This document shows positions 32,256 to 38,445 of a DNA stretch of 39,828 nucleotides, piece by piece (positions within the stretch are counted from its first letter, which is position 1; each line of letters begins with the position of its first letter). Under the pieces are notes generated by a model. It did not search any database. It had not been told where the DNA came from and worked only from the letters and a program-made list of their open reading frames with translations. A program made the position numbers and the translations under genes. This stretch comes from Zhenhengia yiwuensis. GTDB taxonomy: Bacteria; Bacillota; Clostridia; Lachnospirales; Cellulosilyticaceae. The DNA lies in contig NZ_JACRSY010000029.1 in NCBI RefSeq assembly GCF_014384995.1, positions 1 to 39,828 of the forward strand, in the 5' to 3' direction.

Positions 32256-32516
32256 ATGAATAGACGAAAGAAAAGGACTCCCAAATCCCTAAGTAATAGG
32301 CAGAAAGTTAAGGAACAGGCTAAGGAGCTTAAAGAACTTCGCCATGAGTGCAGTACCGATAAAATTAGGATTAATTACTTAAGAGCAACAGTTTTAGAAA
32401 AACAACAGTTAATCAATGAACATGCTAGAACGATTGAATCCTTAAAAGCAGAAGTTAGGGATTTAGAAGTTGAATTAACCACAAAGAAACCATTTTGGAA
32501 GAGGGTGCTAGGATGA
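32256..32516 (+). CDS. Small coiled-coil protein (86 aa)
   Basis: This 86-residue protein has a basic start (MNRRKKRTPKSLSNRQKVKE) followed by a long heptad-patterned helix (LINEHARTIESLKAEVRDLE). It begins one base after the helicase-loader stop and overlaps the next start as ATGA. Function unknown; DNA- or protein-tethering is plausible. Confidence 0.65.
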   Translation: MNRRKKRTPKSLSNRQKVKEQAKELKELRHECSTDKIRINYLRATVLEKQQLINEHARTIESLKAEVRDLEVELTTKKPFWKRVLG

Positions 32517-33022
32517 TACTTGCTATTGATCCAGGTAATATTCAATCCGCCTATGTACTTACAACGGACGAGCTGGCTATTAAAGATAAAGGAAAAGTTG
32601 AAAATGAGGCGCTTCTTGAAAAGATTTATAAAGTTGCAGACTTTCATGTAGAAGAACTACATGCAGCTATTGAGATGGTAGCTTGTTATGGCATGGCCGT
32701 AGGAAAGGAAATATTTGATACTTGCGTAATGATAGGCCGTATAGTGCAGGTGCTTGATGACTTGGATATACCTTATACATATATCTTTAGAAAAGATGAG
32801 AAGATTACACTCTGCAACAGTATGAAGGCTAAGGATGCCAATATAAGGCAGGCATTAATTGATAGATTCGCTCAGCATGATTTTAAGAATGGCAAGGGTA
32901 CAAAAGCTAACCCAGATACGTTCTATGGATTTAAGGCTGATATATGGGCTGCTATGGCAGTAGCTGTAACTTATCATGATTTATATTTGAAAGGAGAAAA
33001 TGAAAATGGCAAGCAAAATTAA
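32513..33022 (+). CDS. RuvC-like Holliday-junction resolvase
   Basis: This 169-residue RNase H-fold nuclease candidate has the opening MILAIDPGN with D6 as the first acidic ligand, E54 in HAAIEMVACYG, and D143 in GFKADIWAAMAVAV, matching the order and spacing of RuvC-type active sites. It probably resolves branched DNA before packaging. The start at ATG 32513 overlaps the previous TGA. Confidence 0.82.
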   Translation: MILAIDPGNIQSAYVLTTDELAIKDKGKVENEALLEKIYKVADFHVEELHAAIEMVACYGMAVGKEIFDTCVMIGRIVQVLDDLDIPYTYIFRKDEKITLCNSMKAKDANIRQALIDRFAQHDFKNGKGTKANPDTFYGFKADIWAAMAVAVTYHDLYLKGENENGKQN

Positions 33023-33392
33023 TTTAAATACCTTTGCTGAAGGTGCTTTGTTAGAGCGTGCAAATCAAGCTATTCTTGCAGTATTAGAAAATATAGCAGA
33101 TCCAAATACAGATCATAAAGTGAAAAGGAAAGTTACCATAGAACTTACCTTTGTAACAGATAAAGCAAGAGAAATGACACAAGTAGAGGTAGTGGCCAAG
33201 CCTAAATTAGCACCTCAATCCCCTGTATCTTCTGTTATTTTGATTGATACAGATAGTAATGGTAAGGTATTGGGAACTGAATTTAGAAAGCAAATACCTG
33301 GACAGCAGTCAATAGTAGTAGACCAGGATACAGGCGAGGTAATAGAACCAAAAGTAGAAACATTAGAACCAGGATTACAAATCGTTAAATAA
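33006..33392 (+). CDS. Phage protein of the 'replication terminator' annotation group
   Basis: This 128-residue beta-rich protein (INLNTFAEGALLERANQAIL, VKRKVTIELTFVTDKAREMT) is of a kind common in Firmicutes phages, where it is often labelled replication terminator protein without experimental support. ATG 33006 is nine bases from AAGGAG; the ATG at 33000 is only three bases away. No catalytic motif is seen. Confidence 0.65.
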   Translation: MASKINLNTFAEGALLERANQAILAVLENIADPNTDHKVKRKVTIELTFVTDKAREMTQVEVVAKPKLAPQSPVSSVILIDTDSNGKVLGTEFRKQIPGQQSIVVDQDTGEVIEPKVETLEPGLQIVK

Positions 33393-33414
33393 TTAAATTT
33401 AGGAGGAAAAGAAA

Positions 33415-34152
33415 ATGATGAATAGAGAAACAGCAGAATACTTAGTAGGTTTAGGAAAAGAGCAAGTCGTAATTGAAGCAAATAACGGTGGACAATATAC
33501 ACCTGAACGTTTAGTAAGAATAACAGAACCCGTTGCAACTGCAGTAGAAGTGCATACATTAACAGCCGTAGTAGACTACATCAAAGAAAATATTGATAAC
33601 CTAGGGCCAGTAGTTATTAATGTGAAGACACCTACAAAAGTAAAAGTAATGTCACCACTCAATGGAGATAGAAATAGAGAACATTATTTAGAGGCAACAG
33701 CGATTACACCAGATAATCTTAGATTTGATACTTTTTTAGATACAGAGCGTTTTAATATTATGATGCAAGCAGGATTTGTCAATCACCCAGTACAAGTAGA
33801 CGAGCAAGTGCTTGATTATAAAAAAATGTTATTACAAGTTACAGGCTTAGTAAGAGAAGAAGCAATAAAAGAAGTTGGAGACGATGGAGTAAGTCAGGCA
33901 GCAACAATTAAAACGGGCGTAGCAAGTGTTGGAGAGGTTGTAGTGCCCAATCCAGTACAGCTCGCTCCATATAGAACATTTAGTGAAGTAGAACAACCAT
34001 TAAGTAGGTTTGTATTCAGAATGAAGAGTGGTCCAAGTGCAGCTTTATATGAAGCCGATGGTGGAGCTTGGAAGAATGAAGCCATATTAAAAATTAAAGA
34101 ATATCTTAAGAATGAGCTTTCAGGAATTAAAGGCATACATATTTTAGCTTAA
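33415..34152 (+). CDS. DUF2303-like phage protein (245 aa)
   Basis: This 245-residue protein is similar in pattern to the DUF2303 phage family (TAVVDYIKENID, YRTFSEVEQPLSRFVFRMK, AALYEADGGAWKNEAILKIK). Such genes sit at the end of the early/replication module; function is unknown. AGGAGG lies eight bases before ATG 33415. A terminator follows the stop directly, marking the end of the rightward early operon. Confidence 0.75.
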   Translation: MMNRETAEYLVGLGKEQVVIEANNGGQYTPERLVRITEPVATAVEVHTLTAVVDYIKENIDNLGPVVINVKTPTKVKVMSPLNGDRNREHYLEATAITPDNLRFDTFLDTERFNIMMQAGFVNHPVQVDEQVLDYKKMLLQVTGLVREEAIKEVGDDGVSQAATIKTGVASVGEVVVPNPVQLAPYRTFSEVEQPLSRFVFRMKSGPSAALYEADGGAWKNEAILKIKEYLKNELSGIKGIHILA

Positions 34153-34184
34153 TAAGAAAGGGGCTTATGGCCCCACTTATTTTA
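34151..34184 (+). terminator. Terminator of the early operon
   Basis: Stem GGGGC/GGCCCC (34160-34164 with 34070+100.. i.e. 34170-34174) is extended by AATAAG (34151-34156) with CTTATT (34176-34181), followed by TTTAC. The outer arm overlaps the stop codon of the 33415-34152 gene. Confidence 0.75.
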
Positions 34185-34260
34185 CTAAGTAAAAGTAACA
34201 TTTGGTGCAGGTGAGCAAACAGGTTGTTTTTAATCGGTTCGAGTCCGAAACTTATCACCT
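34184..34260 (+). other. tRNA-like element without a full cloverleaf
   Basis: GGTTCGAGTCC at 34236-34246 is a textbook tRNA T-loop, with a 4-bp stem TCGG (34234-34237)/CCGA (34245-34248) around the 7-nt loop. One reading pairs AGGTGA (34209-34214) with TCACCT (34255-34260) and encloses a second small hairpin (AAACA/TGTTT), giving a 52-nt three-way fold with no anticodon arm. Another reading begins near 34184 and gives a tRNA-sized but poorly paired acceptor. Neither passes as a normal tRNA. It may be a degenerate tRNA or a tRNA-mimic. Confidence 0.35.
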
Positions 34261-34294
34261 AAAAAACTACGAGGGATGAAGGTCCTTCGTTTTA
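34261..34294. terminator. Bidirectional terminator
   Basis: ACGAGGGA (34269-34276) and TCCTTCGT (34283-34290), with one G-T wobble, form a stem flanked by TTTT on the plus side and, on the minus strand, AGTTTTTT. It can end the leftward 34313-34504 gene and any rightward RNA containing the tRNA-like element. Confidence 0.65.
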
Positions 34295-34312
34295 CTAAAA
34301 ATAAGATTTCGT

Positions 34313-34504
34313 TTAAGAGCCGAGCATAACAATAACTATCGTTAAGCAAATACATAAGCCTAAAACAGATATCCATGCGCATTTGTTACTTGATGCGTTA
34401 TTATTAGTTATTGCATGTTTAATGGATCCAACAAGGCCAAAAACAAAACACATAGATGGTATTAAGAAAAATGCCCCAAAGACAATAAAAGTAAGTAAAT
34501 TCAT
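34313..34504 (-). CDS. Small two-helix membrane protein (63 aa)
   Basis: A 63-residue protein starts at ATG 34504 behind CGGAGG. It has two membrane helices (LLTFIVFGAFFLIPSMCFVF; ISVLGLCICLTIVIVML) joined by a short polar loop with AITNNNASSNK. It has its own promoter at 34530-34558 and terminator, so it is a single-gene accessory unit in the prophage. Function unknown; membrane-level phage exclusion is one possibility. Confidence 0.6.
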   Translation of the reverse strand: MNLLTFIVFGAFFLIPSMCFVFGLVGSIKHAITNNNASSNKCAWISVLGLCICLTIVIVMLGS

Positions 34505-34529
34505 GATTATAGCCTCCGTTTTTATTTTA

Positions 34530-34558
34530 AGTATATTATGTGTAGGAGAGTTAATCAA
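34530..34558 (-). promoter_or_regulatory. Promoter of the 34313-34504 gene
   Basis: On the minus strand: TTGATT (34558-34553), 17 bp, TATACT (34535-34530), preceded by TTATT. It is the same design as five other minus-strand promoters between 36.3 and 37.5 kb. Confidence 0.7.
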
Positions 34559-34687
34559 ATAATAAGGTGAAAAAAATCTAAGTTTGTTTGGAGAAGAAAA
34601 TAAAAAACTCACTGTTATAATCAGTAAGTTTCGAGATAAGAAATAACTATTCATTTCATTGATTACACACTTTATATTACTTGAATT

Positions 34688-35635
34688 CTACTTTGCATCA
34701 TTTTCATTTGTTAATAAGAAAAATAATTCTTTAGGCGTAATATTCGGAGATTCCTGTGCCTTCTGGTTATAATATTGGATATACTCTTCATTAAAAATGA
34801 ATTTTTGATGCCCACCACTTATTTTTCGTGTATAGAATTCAGCCAGGGCTTCTGTCTGATCATAATAAGAAAAATCTTGAAATGCAGGTGTATCTTTTAA
34901 GAGAGTATCTTTTAATAAATAAATACCAAATTCATGACTGATAAGATTGCAAATGTCACTTATATCATCAGATGCCAAAAAGATATTCTTGTTGTTGGAA
35001 ATATCAATTGCTTGAGGACCATTTGCAATTGAATTACATAAAATAGCAAAAAAATTACCATGTTTATAAACTGTATCTAGTTCGCACTGCCATTTTTCAA
35101 AGTATTGTTCTCTGACTACTATTTCATTTACTTGATTGCAAACTTTACAACACTTTTCATAATTATCCTTCCAAAAATAATCTATGTAAATTTGATAATT
35201 TGATTTGTAAATCTTTAAGATTTTAAGGATTTCGTCTTTCAAGCAAAGAATAGAGTCATAGAAAGCCTTTAAATTTTCTATCGTTATTGCAATGCCATTT
35301 ACACCAAATGATTTGAGATATATTCTTTCATATTTCTTGAAATTATGTTCAATATTATTTCCTTCTAATAAGTCTATAATTGCATCAAAGTATTCAAACA
35401 TATTTTGAGGTTCATCAAAAGCAGCAGGTATACTAACACAAAGTGTATATAAATCACCACAGTATTCTCCGCCAGATACAGTAATGTGTGTTTTCAATTT
35501 TTCCAATGTTAGAATATCATCAGAGTTATGGTATTTGCGTGCATGGGTACCATATTCATTATCATACCCACATTTTCCAATGGATAACATATGGTATATA
35601 TAACTTGCATTTTGACTGACAATAGCTTTTATCAT
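34688..35635 (-). CDS. Accessory prophage protein of unknown function (315 aa)
   Basis: This 315-residue, Cys- and aromatic-rich protein is encoded opposite to the phage operons, so it is probably expressed in the lysogen. I recognise no family. Near the C-terminus LISHEFGIYLL (HE at 234-235) is followed 28 residues later by EALAEFYTR. This resembles a zincin core HExxH plus downstream Glu, but the second His is missing, so a degenerate or divergent metallopeptidase is only a guess. The N-terminal part contains YGTHARKYHNSDD and CxxxC-type pairs (KCCKVC). AT content is higher than in neighbouring phage genes. AAAGGAA precedes the ATG. Confidence 0.7.
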   Translation of the reverse strand: MIKAIVSQNASYIYHMLSIGKCGYDNEYGTHARKYHNSDDILTLEKLKTHITVSGGEYCGDLYTLCVSIPAAFDEPQNMFEYFDAIIDLLEGNNIEHNFKKYERIYLKSFGVNGIAITIENLKAFYDSILCLKDEILKILKIYKSNYQIYIDYFWKDNYEKCCKVCNQVNEIVVREQYFEKWQCELDTVYKHGNFFAILCNSIANGPQAIDISNNKNIFLASDDISDICNLISHEFGIYLLKDTLLKDTPAFQDFSYYDQTEALAEFYTRKISGGHQKFIFNEEYIQYYNQKAQESPNITPKELFFLLTNENDAK

Positions 35636-35689
35636 ACTATATATTCCTTTCTGTCATATAAATAATCTCCATAAAACAATCATCTATTC

Positions 35690-35704
35690 ATATACTGAGT
35701 ATAT
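35690..35704. promoter_or_regulatory. Palindrome in the promoter region of the 315-residue accessory gene
   Basis: ATATACT-G-AGTATAT is a perfect 15-bp palindrome. It contains TATACT in the minus-strand direction, about 55 bp upstream of the 34688-35635 start, so it may be an operator over the -10. The remaining part of 35636-35916 is very AT-rich; a 7-bp hairpin (ACCCCTT/AAGGGGT, around 35846-35868) is the only other structure seen. Confidence 0.35.
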
Positions 35705-35916
35705 CATATTTGATAGATATTAAACCAGTATTTATTATTTTTAAATTTCAAATAATTTAAATTAATAAATTTGTAAATTAGTATAATGATAATTTATTAA
35801 TTTTGAGTTTTGAATGCTTAACTTATTATTTGAATAAGTTTACATACCCCTTGTTCTATAAAAGGGGTGATTCAGTTAATAAAATAATTCTTCTATTCAC
35901 TGAGGGGGATGAGGTA

Positions 35917-36153
35917 ATGACATATACAGAGCAAGAAGAAAAAGAACTCAATCAGAAGTTAAAACGTTGGCAAAAGCGTCAATTAACAGCAGTTAGACAA
36001 AATAATATAGATAGAGCATATGCAAGCATGACAGACATTGATAGAAGTGTATGGGAAAGGATAGCCAGTGCAGAAACATATAAAGATGTAAATTGGCTAA
36101 TATGGCAACAAGCCGAAAGAGTTATATCAAAATATTGTAATTTGGCACGATAA
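35917..36153 (+). CDS. Small basic helical protein (78 aa)
   Basis: This 78-residue protein is predicted to be helical (EEKELNQKLKRWQKRQLTAV) with a Trp-rich C-terminal part (VNWLIWQQAERVISKY). ATG 35917 follows GAGGGGGATGAGGTA; the longer open frame upstream has no ribosome site. It is the only rightward gene within the accessory block. Family not recognised. Confidence 0.6.
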   Translation: MTYTEQEEKELNQKLKRWQKRQLTAVRQNNIDRAYASMTDIDRSVWERIASAETYKDVNWLIWQQAERVISKYCNLAR

Positions 36154-36166
36154 AATGATTCGTTAA

Positions 36167-36316
36167 TTATTTAGGAGGATATTTAAAGAACCCTACTAAC
36201 GTTCCAGTGACAGCACCTATAATTACAACAATCTTTGTAGGGATAGGACTAAAAATAGCAATTATACCAGGGGTAATAAAGATAAGTATGTAAATATATT
36301 TATTAATAAATTTCAT
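36167..36316 (-). CDS. Small membrane protein (49 aa)
   Basis: A 49-residue hydrophobic protein starts at ATG 36316 with GGAGG upstream. Two membrane segments are visible (YIYILIFITPGIIAIF; IVVIIGAVTGTLVGFF) with a basic N-terminus and KYPPK end. Own promoter at 36339-36367. It resembles in size both small phage exclusion proteins and type I toxins; nothing in the sequence decides. Confidence 0.6.
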   Translation of the reverse strand: MKFINKYIYILIFITPGIIAIFSPIPTKIVVIIGAVTGTLVGFFKYPPK

Positions 36317-36338
36317 GAGCGAGCCTCCTTTTAGTCTA

Positions 36339-36367
36339 ATTATATTACTGTGAAGAAGCTCAATCAA
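36339..36367 (-). promoter_or_regulatory. Promoter of the 36167-36316 gene
   Basis: Minus strand: TTGATT (36367-36362), 17 bp, TATAAT (36344-36339), preceded by TTTTATT. The spacer carries CTTCTTCACAGT, closely similar to CTTCTTACACTGT in the promoter at 37255-37283. Confidence 0.75.
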
Positions 36368-36387
36368 ATAAAATAGTTTTTTCTTAA

Positions 36388-36422
36388 ATAAAATGAAGCT
36401 GTAGAGGTTAAGTCTACAGCCT
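36388..36422 (-). terminator. Terminator of the 36433-36714 gene
   Basis: A perfect 8-bp stem (GCTGTAGA 36398-36405, TCTACAGC 36413-36420) is followed on the minus strand by TTCATTTTATTT. The T-run is broken, so efficiency may be modest. Confidence 0.5.
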
Positions 36423-36432
36423 ATATGAAAAA

Positions 36433-36714
36433 TTATAATTCGTTTTTGATTTTTTCCATTTCTTTTTGAATTTTACATTGTGAAGAAGAGGAGATACTGT
36501 TGTATGTAGTAATAGCATGAATAGCAATCCCAATCCCCCATCCTAAAAGAGGGTAAATAAACCAAAGAGTAGAGCTAAAGGATAGGTTTATTACTATTAA
36601 CAATATCATAACAGCAATATAAACTACTAAATGAATAAAAAAAGCTTTCTTTAAAGCAAGACGTTTAGTAGCTAACTGATAAAGCTCTTCGTCAGAAAGA
36701 TTAATATTAGACAT
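36433..36714 (-). CDS. 2TM-domain membrane protein (93 aa)
   Basis: This 93-residue protein of the 2TM-domain type has a soluble start (MSNINLSDEELYQLATKRLA), two membrane helices (FFIHLVVYIAVMILLIVIN; LWFIYPLLGWGIGIAIHAI) and a polar helical tail. The KKAFFIHLVVYI and GWGIGIAIHA signatures are typical of 2TM proteins. ATG 36714 follows TGGAGG; the open frame further upstream includes the promoter. Its own promoter is at 36752-36780. Confidence 0.75.
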   Translation of the reverse strand: MSNINLSDEELYQLATKRLALKKAFFIHLVVYIAVMILLIVINLSFSSTLWFIYPLLGWGIGIAIHAITTYNSISSSSQCKIQKEMEKIKNEL

Positions 36715-36751
36715 AAAATAAACCTCCAAATGAATTAAAAATTTCAATTCT

Positions 36752-36780
36752 AGAATAATAAATTGGATAATGGTTGTCAA
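36752..36780 (-). promoter_or_regulatory. Promoter of the 2TM gene
   Basis: Minus strand: TTGACA (36780-36775), 17 bp, TATTCT (36757-36752), preceded by TTTTATT, the lead-in shared with the neighbouring promoters. Confidence 0.7.
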
Positions 36781-36798
36781 ATAAAATTAGTTTTTGAG

Positions 36799-36919
36799 CA
36801 AAAAAATACCCCTTGGCAGATATGTATAATAATATGCCATGGGAGATGGATTTTATTTTATAATCGACAAGGAGTATTTAATTAGATAGGCTAATCATTT
36901 AGGAGTGGAAGCCTATCTA
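36799..36919 (-). ncRNA. Putative structured small RNA A
   Basis: No ORF fits this stretch. On the minus strand a promoter (36925-36953) would start transcription near 36919, at a perfect 11-bp hairpin (36882-36892 with 36910-36920, 17-nt loop). A long stem follows (36868-36879 with 36804-36815, 11 of 12 pairs) closing an inner stem-loop, and its 3' arm runs into seven T (plus-strand A, 36800-36806). The unit is about 120 nt with its own promoter and terminator. A diverged second copy lies at 37301-37410. It is located between the genes for two small membrane proteins. Confidence 0.5.
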
Positions 36920-36924
36920 AGTAA

Positions 36925-36953
36925 ATTATAAGATAATTAGACAAAATATTCAA
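36925..36953 (-). promoter_or_regulatory. Promoter of putative RNA A
   Basis: Minus strand: TTGAAT (36953-36948), 17 bp, TATAAT (36930-36925), preceded by TTTTTTATT. The predicted start point falls at the edge of the first hairpin of RNA A. Confidence 0.65.
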
Positions 36954-36972
36954 TAAAAAATGTTTTTGACAC

Positions 36973-37004
36973 ATAAAAAGTACCACCCAATTTGATGGCA
37001 CTTA
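36973..37004 (-). terminator. Terminator overlapping the stop of the 37002-37214 gene
   Basis: AAGTGCCA and TGGTACTT in minus-strand sense (37003-36996 with 36985-36978), one G-T wobble, are followed by TTTTT. The stem includes part of the stop codon, so translation and termination are close together. Confidence 0.65.
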
Positions 37005-37214
37005 ATCAGTTTCTGTATCATTTTCTTCAGATGTGGATTGATTTAATTTTAAATAATGTATGATAAGGTCATTTTTACGAATAAGTGTTTGTTGATTCTC
37101 TATGATACTAGATAAGGCTATAAATAGTATGCCAGCTAATAGTAATGAAATATTATAAAGTAGTGGGGTTAAAGAAATGAAAATTACACCAACAACTATT
37201 AAAAATATAGACAT
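37002..37214 (-). CDS. Small membrane protein (70 aa)
   Basis: This 70-residue protein has two close hydrophobic segments (IFLIVVGVIFISLTPLLY; ISLLLAGILFIALSSII), then a polar tail with an acidic end (QSTSEENDTETD). ATG 37214 follows AGGAGG. Own promoter at 37255-37283 and terminator at the stop. Function unknown; it belongs with the other small membrane proteins of the block. Confidence 0.6.
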   Translation of the reverse strand: MSIFLIVVGVIFISLTPLLYNISLLLAGILFIALSSIIENQQTLIRKNDLIIHYLKLNQSTSEENDTETD

Positions 37215-37254
37215 AAGAGTTCCTCCTTATATTTTGTAGATTATTTAGAATTTT

Positions 37255-37283
37255 AGTTTATCACAGTGTAAGAAGGAATTAAA
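37255..37283 (-). promoter_or_regulatory. Promoter of the 37002-37214 gene
   Basis: Minus strand: TTTAAT (37283-37278), 17 bp, TAAACT (37260-37255), preceded by TTTTTAT. It is weaker than the others by sequence but has the same spacing and shares the CTTCTTACACTGT spacer motif with the 36339-36367 promoter. Confidence 0.55.
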
Positions 37284-37300
37284 TAAAAATTGATTTTTAA

Positions 37301-37410
37301 CAAAAAAATACCCATTATTAGGGAAAGGAGTTTAGGGTTGATTAAATTCTATTCTAATAAGGGGTATTAGTTAGATAAGGAATCGATTGGAAGCGAGATA
37401 CCTATCTACT
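37301..37410 (-). ncRNA. Putative structured small RNA B (paralogue of A)
   Basis: This unit is built like RNA A: promoter at 37416-37444, predicted start near 37410, a first hairpin (TAGATA 37372-37377 with TATCTA 37403-37408, extended by GG/CC around a bulge), then a long stem (37307-37321 with 37354-37368, 14 of 15 pairs) ending in seven T. The terminal AAAAAAATACCC, the GGxGTATT arm and the TTAGATA/TATCTA arms are shared with RNA A, while loop sequences differ. Stem conservation with loop divergence supports function as RNA. No ORF fits. Confidence 0.5.
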
Positions 37411-37415
37411 TAAAT

Positions 37416-37444
37416 AGTATATGCTGATAGGATGTTATAATCAA
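37416..37444 (-). promoter_or_regulatory. Promoter of putative RNA B
   Basis: Minus strand: TTGATT (37444-37439), 17 bp, TATACT (37421-37416), preceded by TTTTA. Upstream, 37445-37590 has no gene; it contains an 8-bp inverted repeat (AGAATAGC 37470-37477, GCTATTCT 37499-37506), possibly a remnant of a third unit. Confidence 0.65.
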
Positions 37445-37593
37445 TAAAATTTGCTTTTAAGATATGTACAGAATAGCCCAAGAGGAAGACAAGCTTAAGC
37501 TATTCTAGATAAATAAATCATGCGGGGTGTAGAGCAAATTATGTTACCGAATCCAATAATAGTGTGGTTAGAAATTAGGAAATTATACATGAA

Positions 37594-37630
37594 ATAAAAA
37601 AGAGAACGGCATAGATATCGTTCTCTTTCA
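37594..37630. terminator. Strong terminator-like hairpin between accessory block and late regulator
   Basis: A perfect 10-bp stem (AAAGAGAACG 37599-37608, CGTTCTCTTT 37619-37628) is followed on the minus strand by TTTTTTATT. No minus-strand gene lies to its right up to 38150, so it may insulate the accessory block from antisense transcripts. Rightward use is less likely (TTTCAAAAA). Confidence 0.6.
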
Positions 37631-37703
37631 AAAATATCAAACGCTAAATAAAGTATATTATAACTTGTATTATAGATATACTGAAATTTTTTGGAGGTAT
37701 ATT

Positions 37704-38150
37704 ATGAAAGATATTAGAGCGATAGAAGAAAAGTTAAAATCATATAAACTATTAAAAGTAGAAATTGATAACCTTGAAATTGACCTGGAAGGTTATATAC
37801 CTAATTGGGGTTTAGGAGCTACAGAAGTTTATTCAGGAGGAAGTAAAAGTAATAACCCTGTACCAGGGAGAAGTACGGCACGGCTTGCAACTAGCCTAAT
37901 AGAAGATACATTAATTGGGCGAACACAAGGCTTAGATGAAAAATATTTTAGATTATTAGAATGTAGGCGCTTAATCAAGAAGATCGATAATATATTGGAC
38001 ATGCTATCTGATAGAGATAGAAGATTAATAGAAGGTTTTTATATCAATAATATTACATTGTATGAAATGTCCATCGATATGAATATGAATCCCGATTACT
38101 TAAGTGCATTAAAGAGAAATATATTAGAAAAGTACTTTTATACTTTGTAA
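37704..38150 (+). CDS. ArpU-like late transcription regulator
   Basis: This 148-residue phage protein has a helical N-terminal part (AIEEKLKSYKLLKVEIDNLE) and a C-terminal sigma-region-4-like HTH (LSDRDRRLIEGFYINNITLY, EMSIDMNMNPDYLSALKRNI). Such ArpU/RinA-type proteins turn on the late operon. Its place just upstream of methylase and terminase genes fits. ATG 37704 has TTGGAGG; the upstream in-frame extension has no ribosome site. Confidence 0.78.
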   Translation: MKDIRAIEEKLKSYKLLKVEIDNLEIDLEGYIPNWGLGATEVYSGGSKSNNPVPGRSTARLATSLIEDTLIGRTQGLDEKYFRLLECRRLIKKIDNILDMLSDRDRRLIEGFYINNITLYEMSIDMNMNPDYLSALKRNILEKYFYTL

Positions 38151-38214
38151 TCTTAGATTCACCTAATAATGTCCTTAGATTTATCTAATAACAGGATAGA
38201 GCAAAAGTGATAAA

Positions 38215-38442
38215 ATGATATTAAGTAAAAGACTAGTTAAGCGAATGAAAGTCAATTGTATGTTGTGTGTGTTATGTAATGAATAGCTAGTTTTTTATAA
38301 GAATGGTAAATCAATCTTTCAGTCGAAGGATAAGCATCATCGCCCGCAGAATTTTGTGGTCCATGGTGCTTTGTTATTTTCACTAAAACAGGTGTGTACA
38401 TTATGCATTAACCCAAATCAATCTGTTTTATGGAGGAAATAA
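38215..38442 (+). pseudogene. Cys-pair ORF interrupted by one in-frame TAG
   Basis: From ATG 38215 the frame reads MILSKRLVKRMKVNCMLCVL, then CNE, then TAG (38284-38286), and continues open for 51 codons to TAA at 38442. The second part holds SKDKHHRPQNFVVHG and ends KQVCTLCINPNQSVLWRK. Cys pairs on both sides of the stop (CMLC/CVLC and CTLC) would make a plausible four-Cys zinc site if read through. The terminal codons overlap the ribosome site of the methylase gene, as operon genes often do. It is probably a broken small zinc-ribbon gene, but may be chance. Confidence 0.35.
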
Positions 38443-38445
38443 AAA

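Noticed and set aside
36460..36780. N-terminal extension of the 2TM protein upstream of ATG 36714
   Set aside because: The extension covers a good promoter and lacks a ribosome site, while ATG 36714 has GGAGG.
34313..37214. Type I toxin-antitoxin pairs made of the small membrane proteins and the putative RNAs
   Set aside because: The RNAs are on the same strand as the genes and do not overlap them in antisense, as classical type I antitoxins do; I kept only the neutral description.
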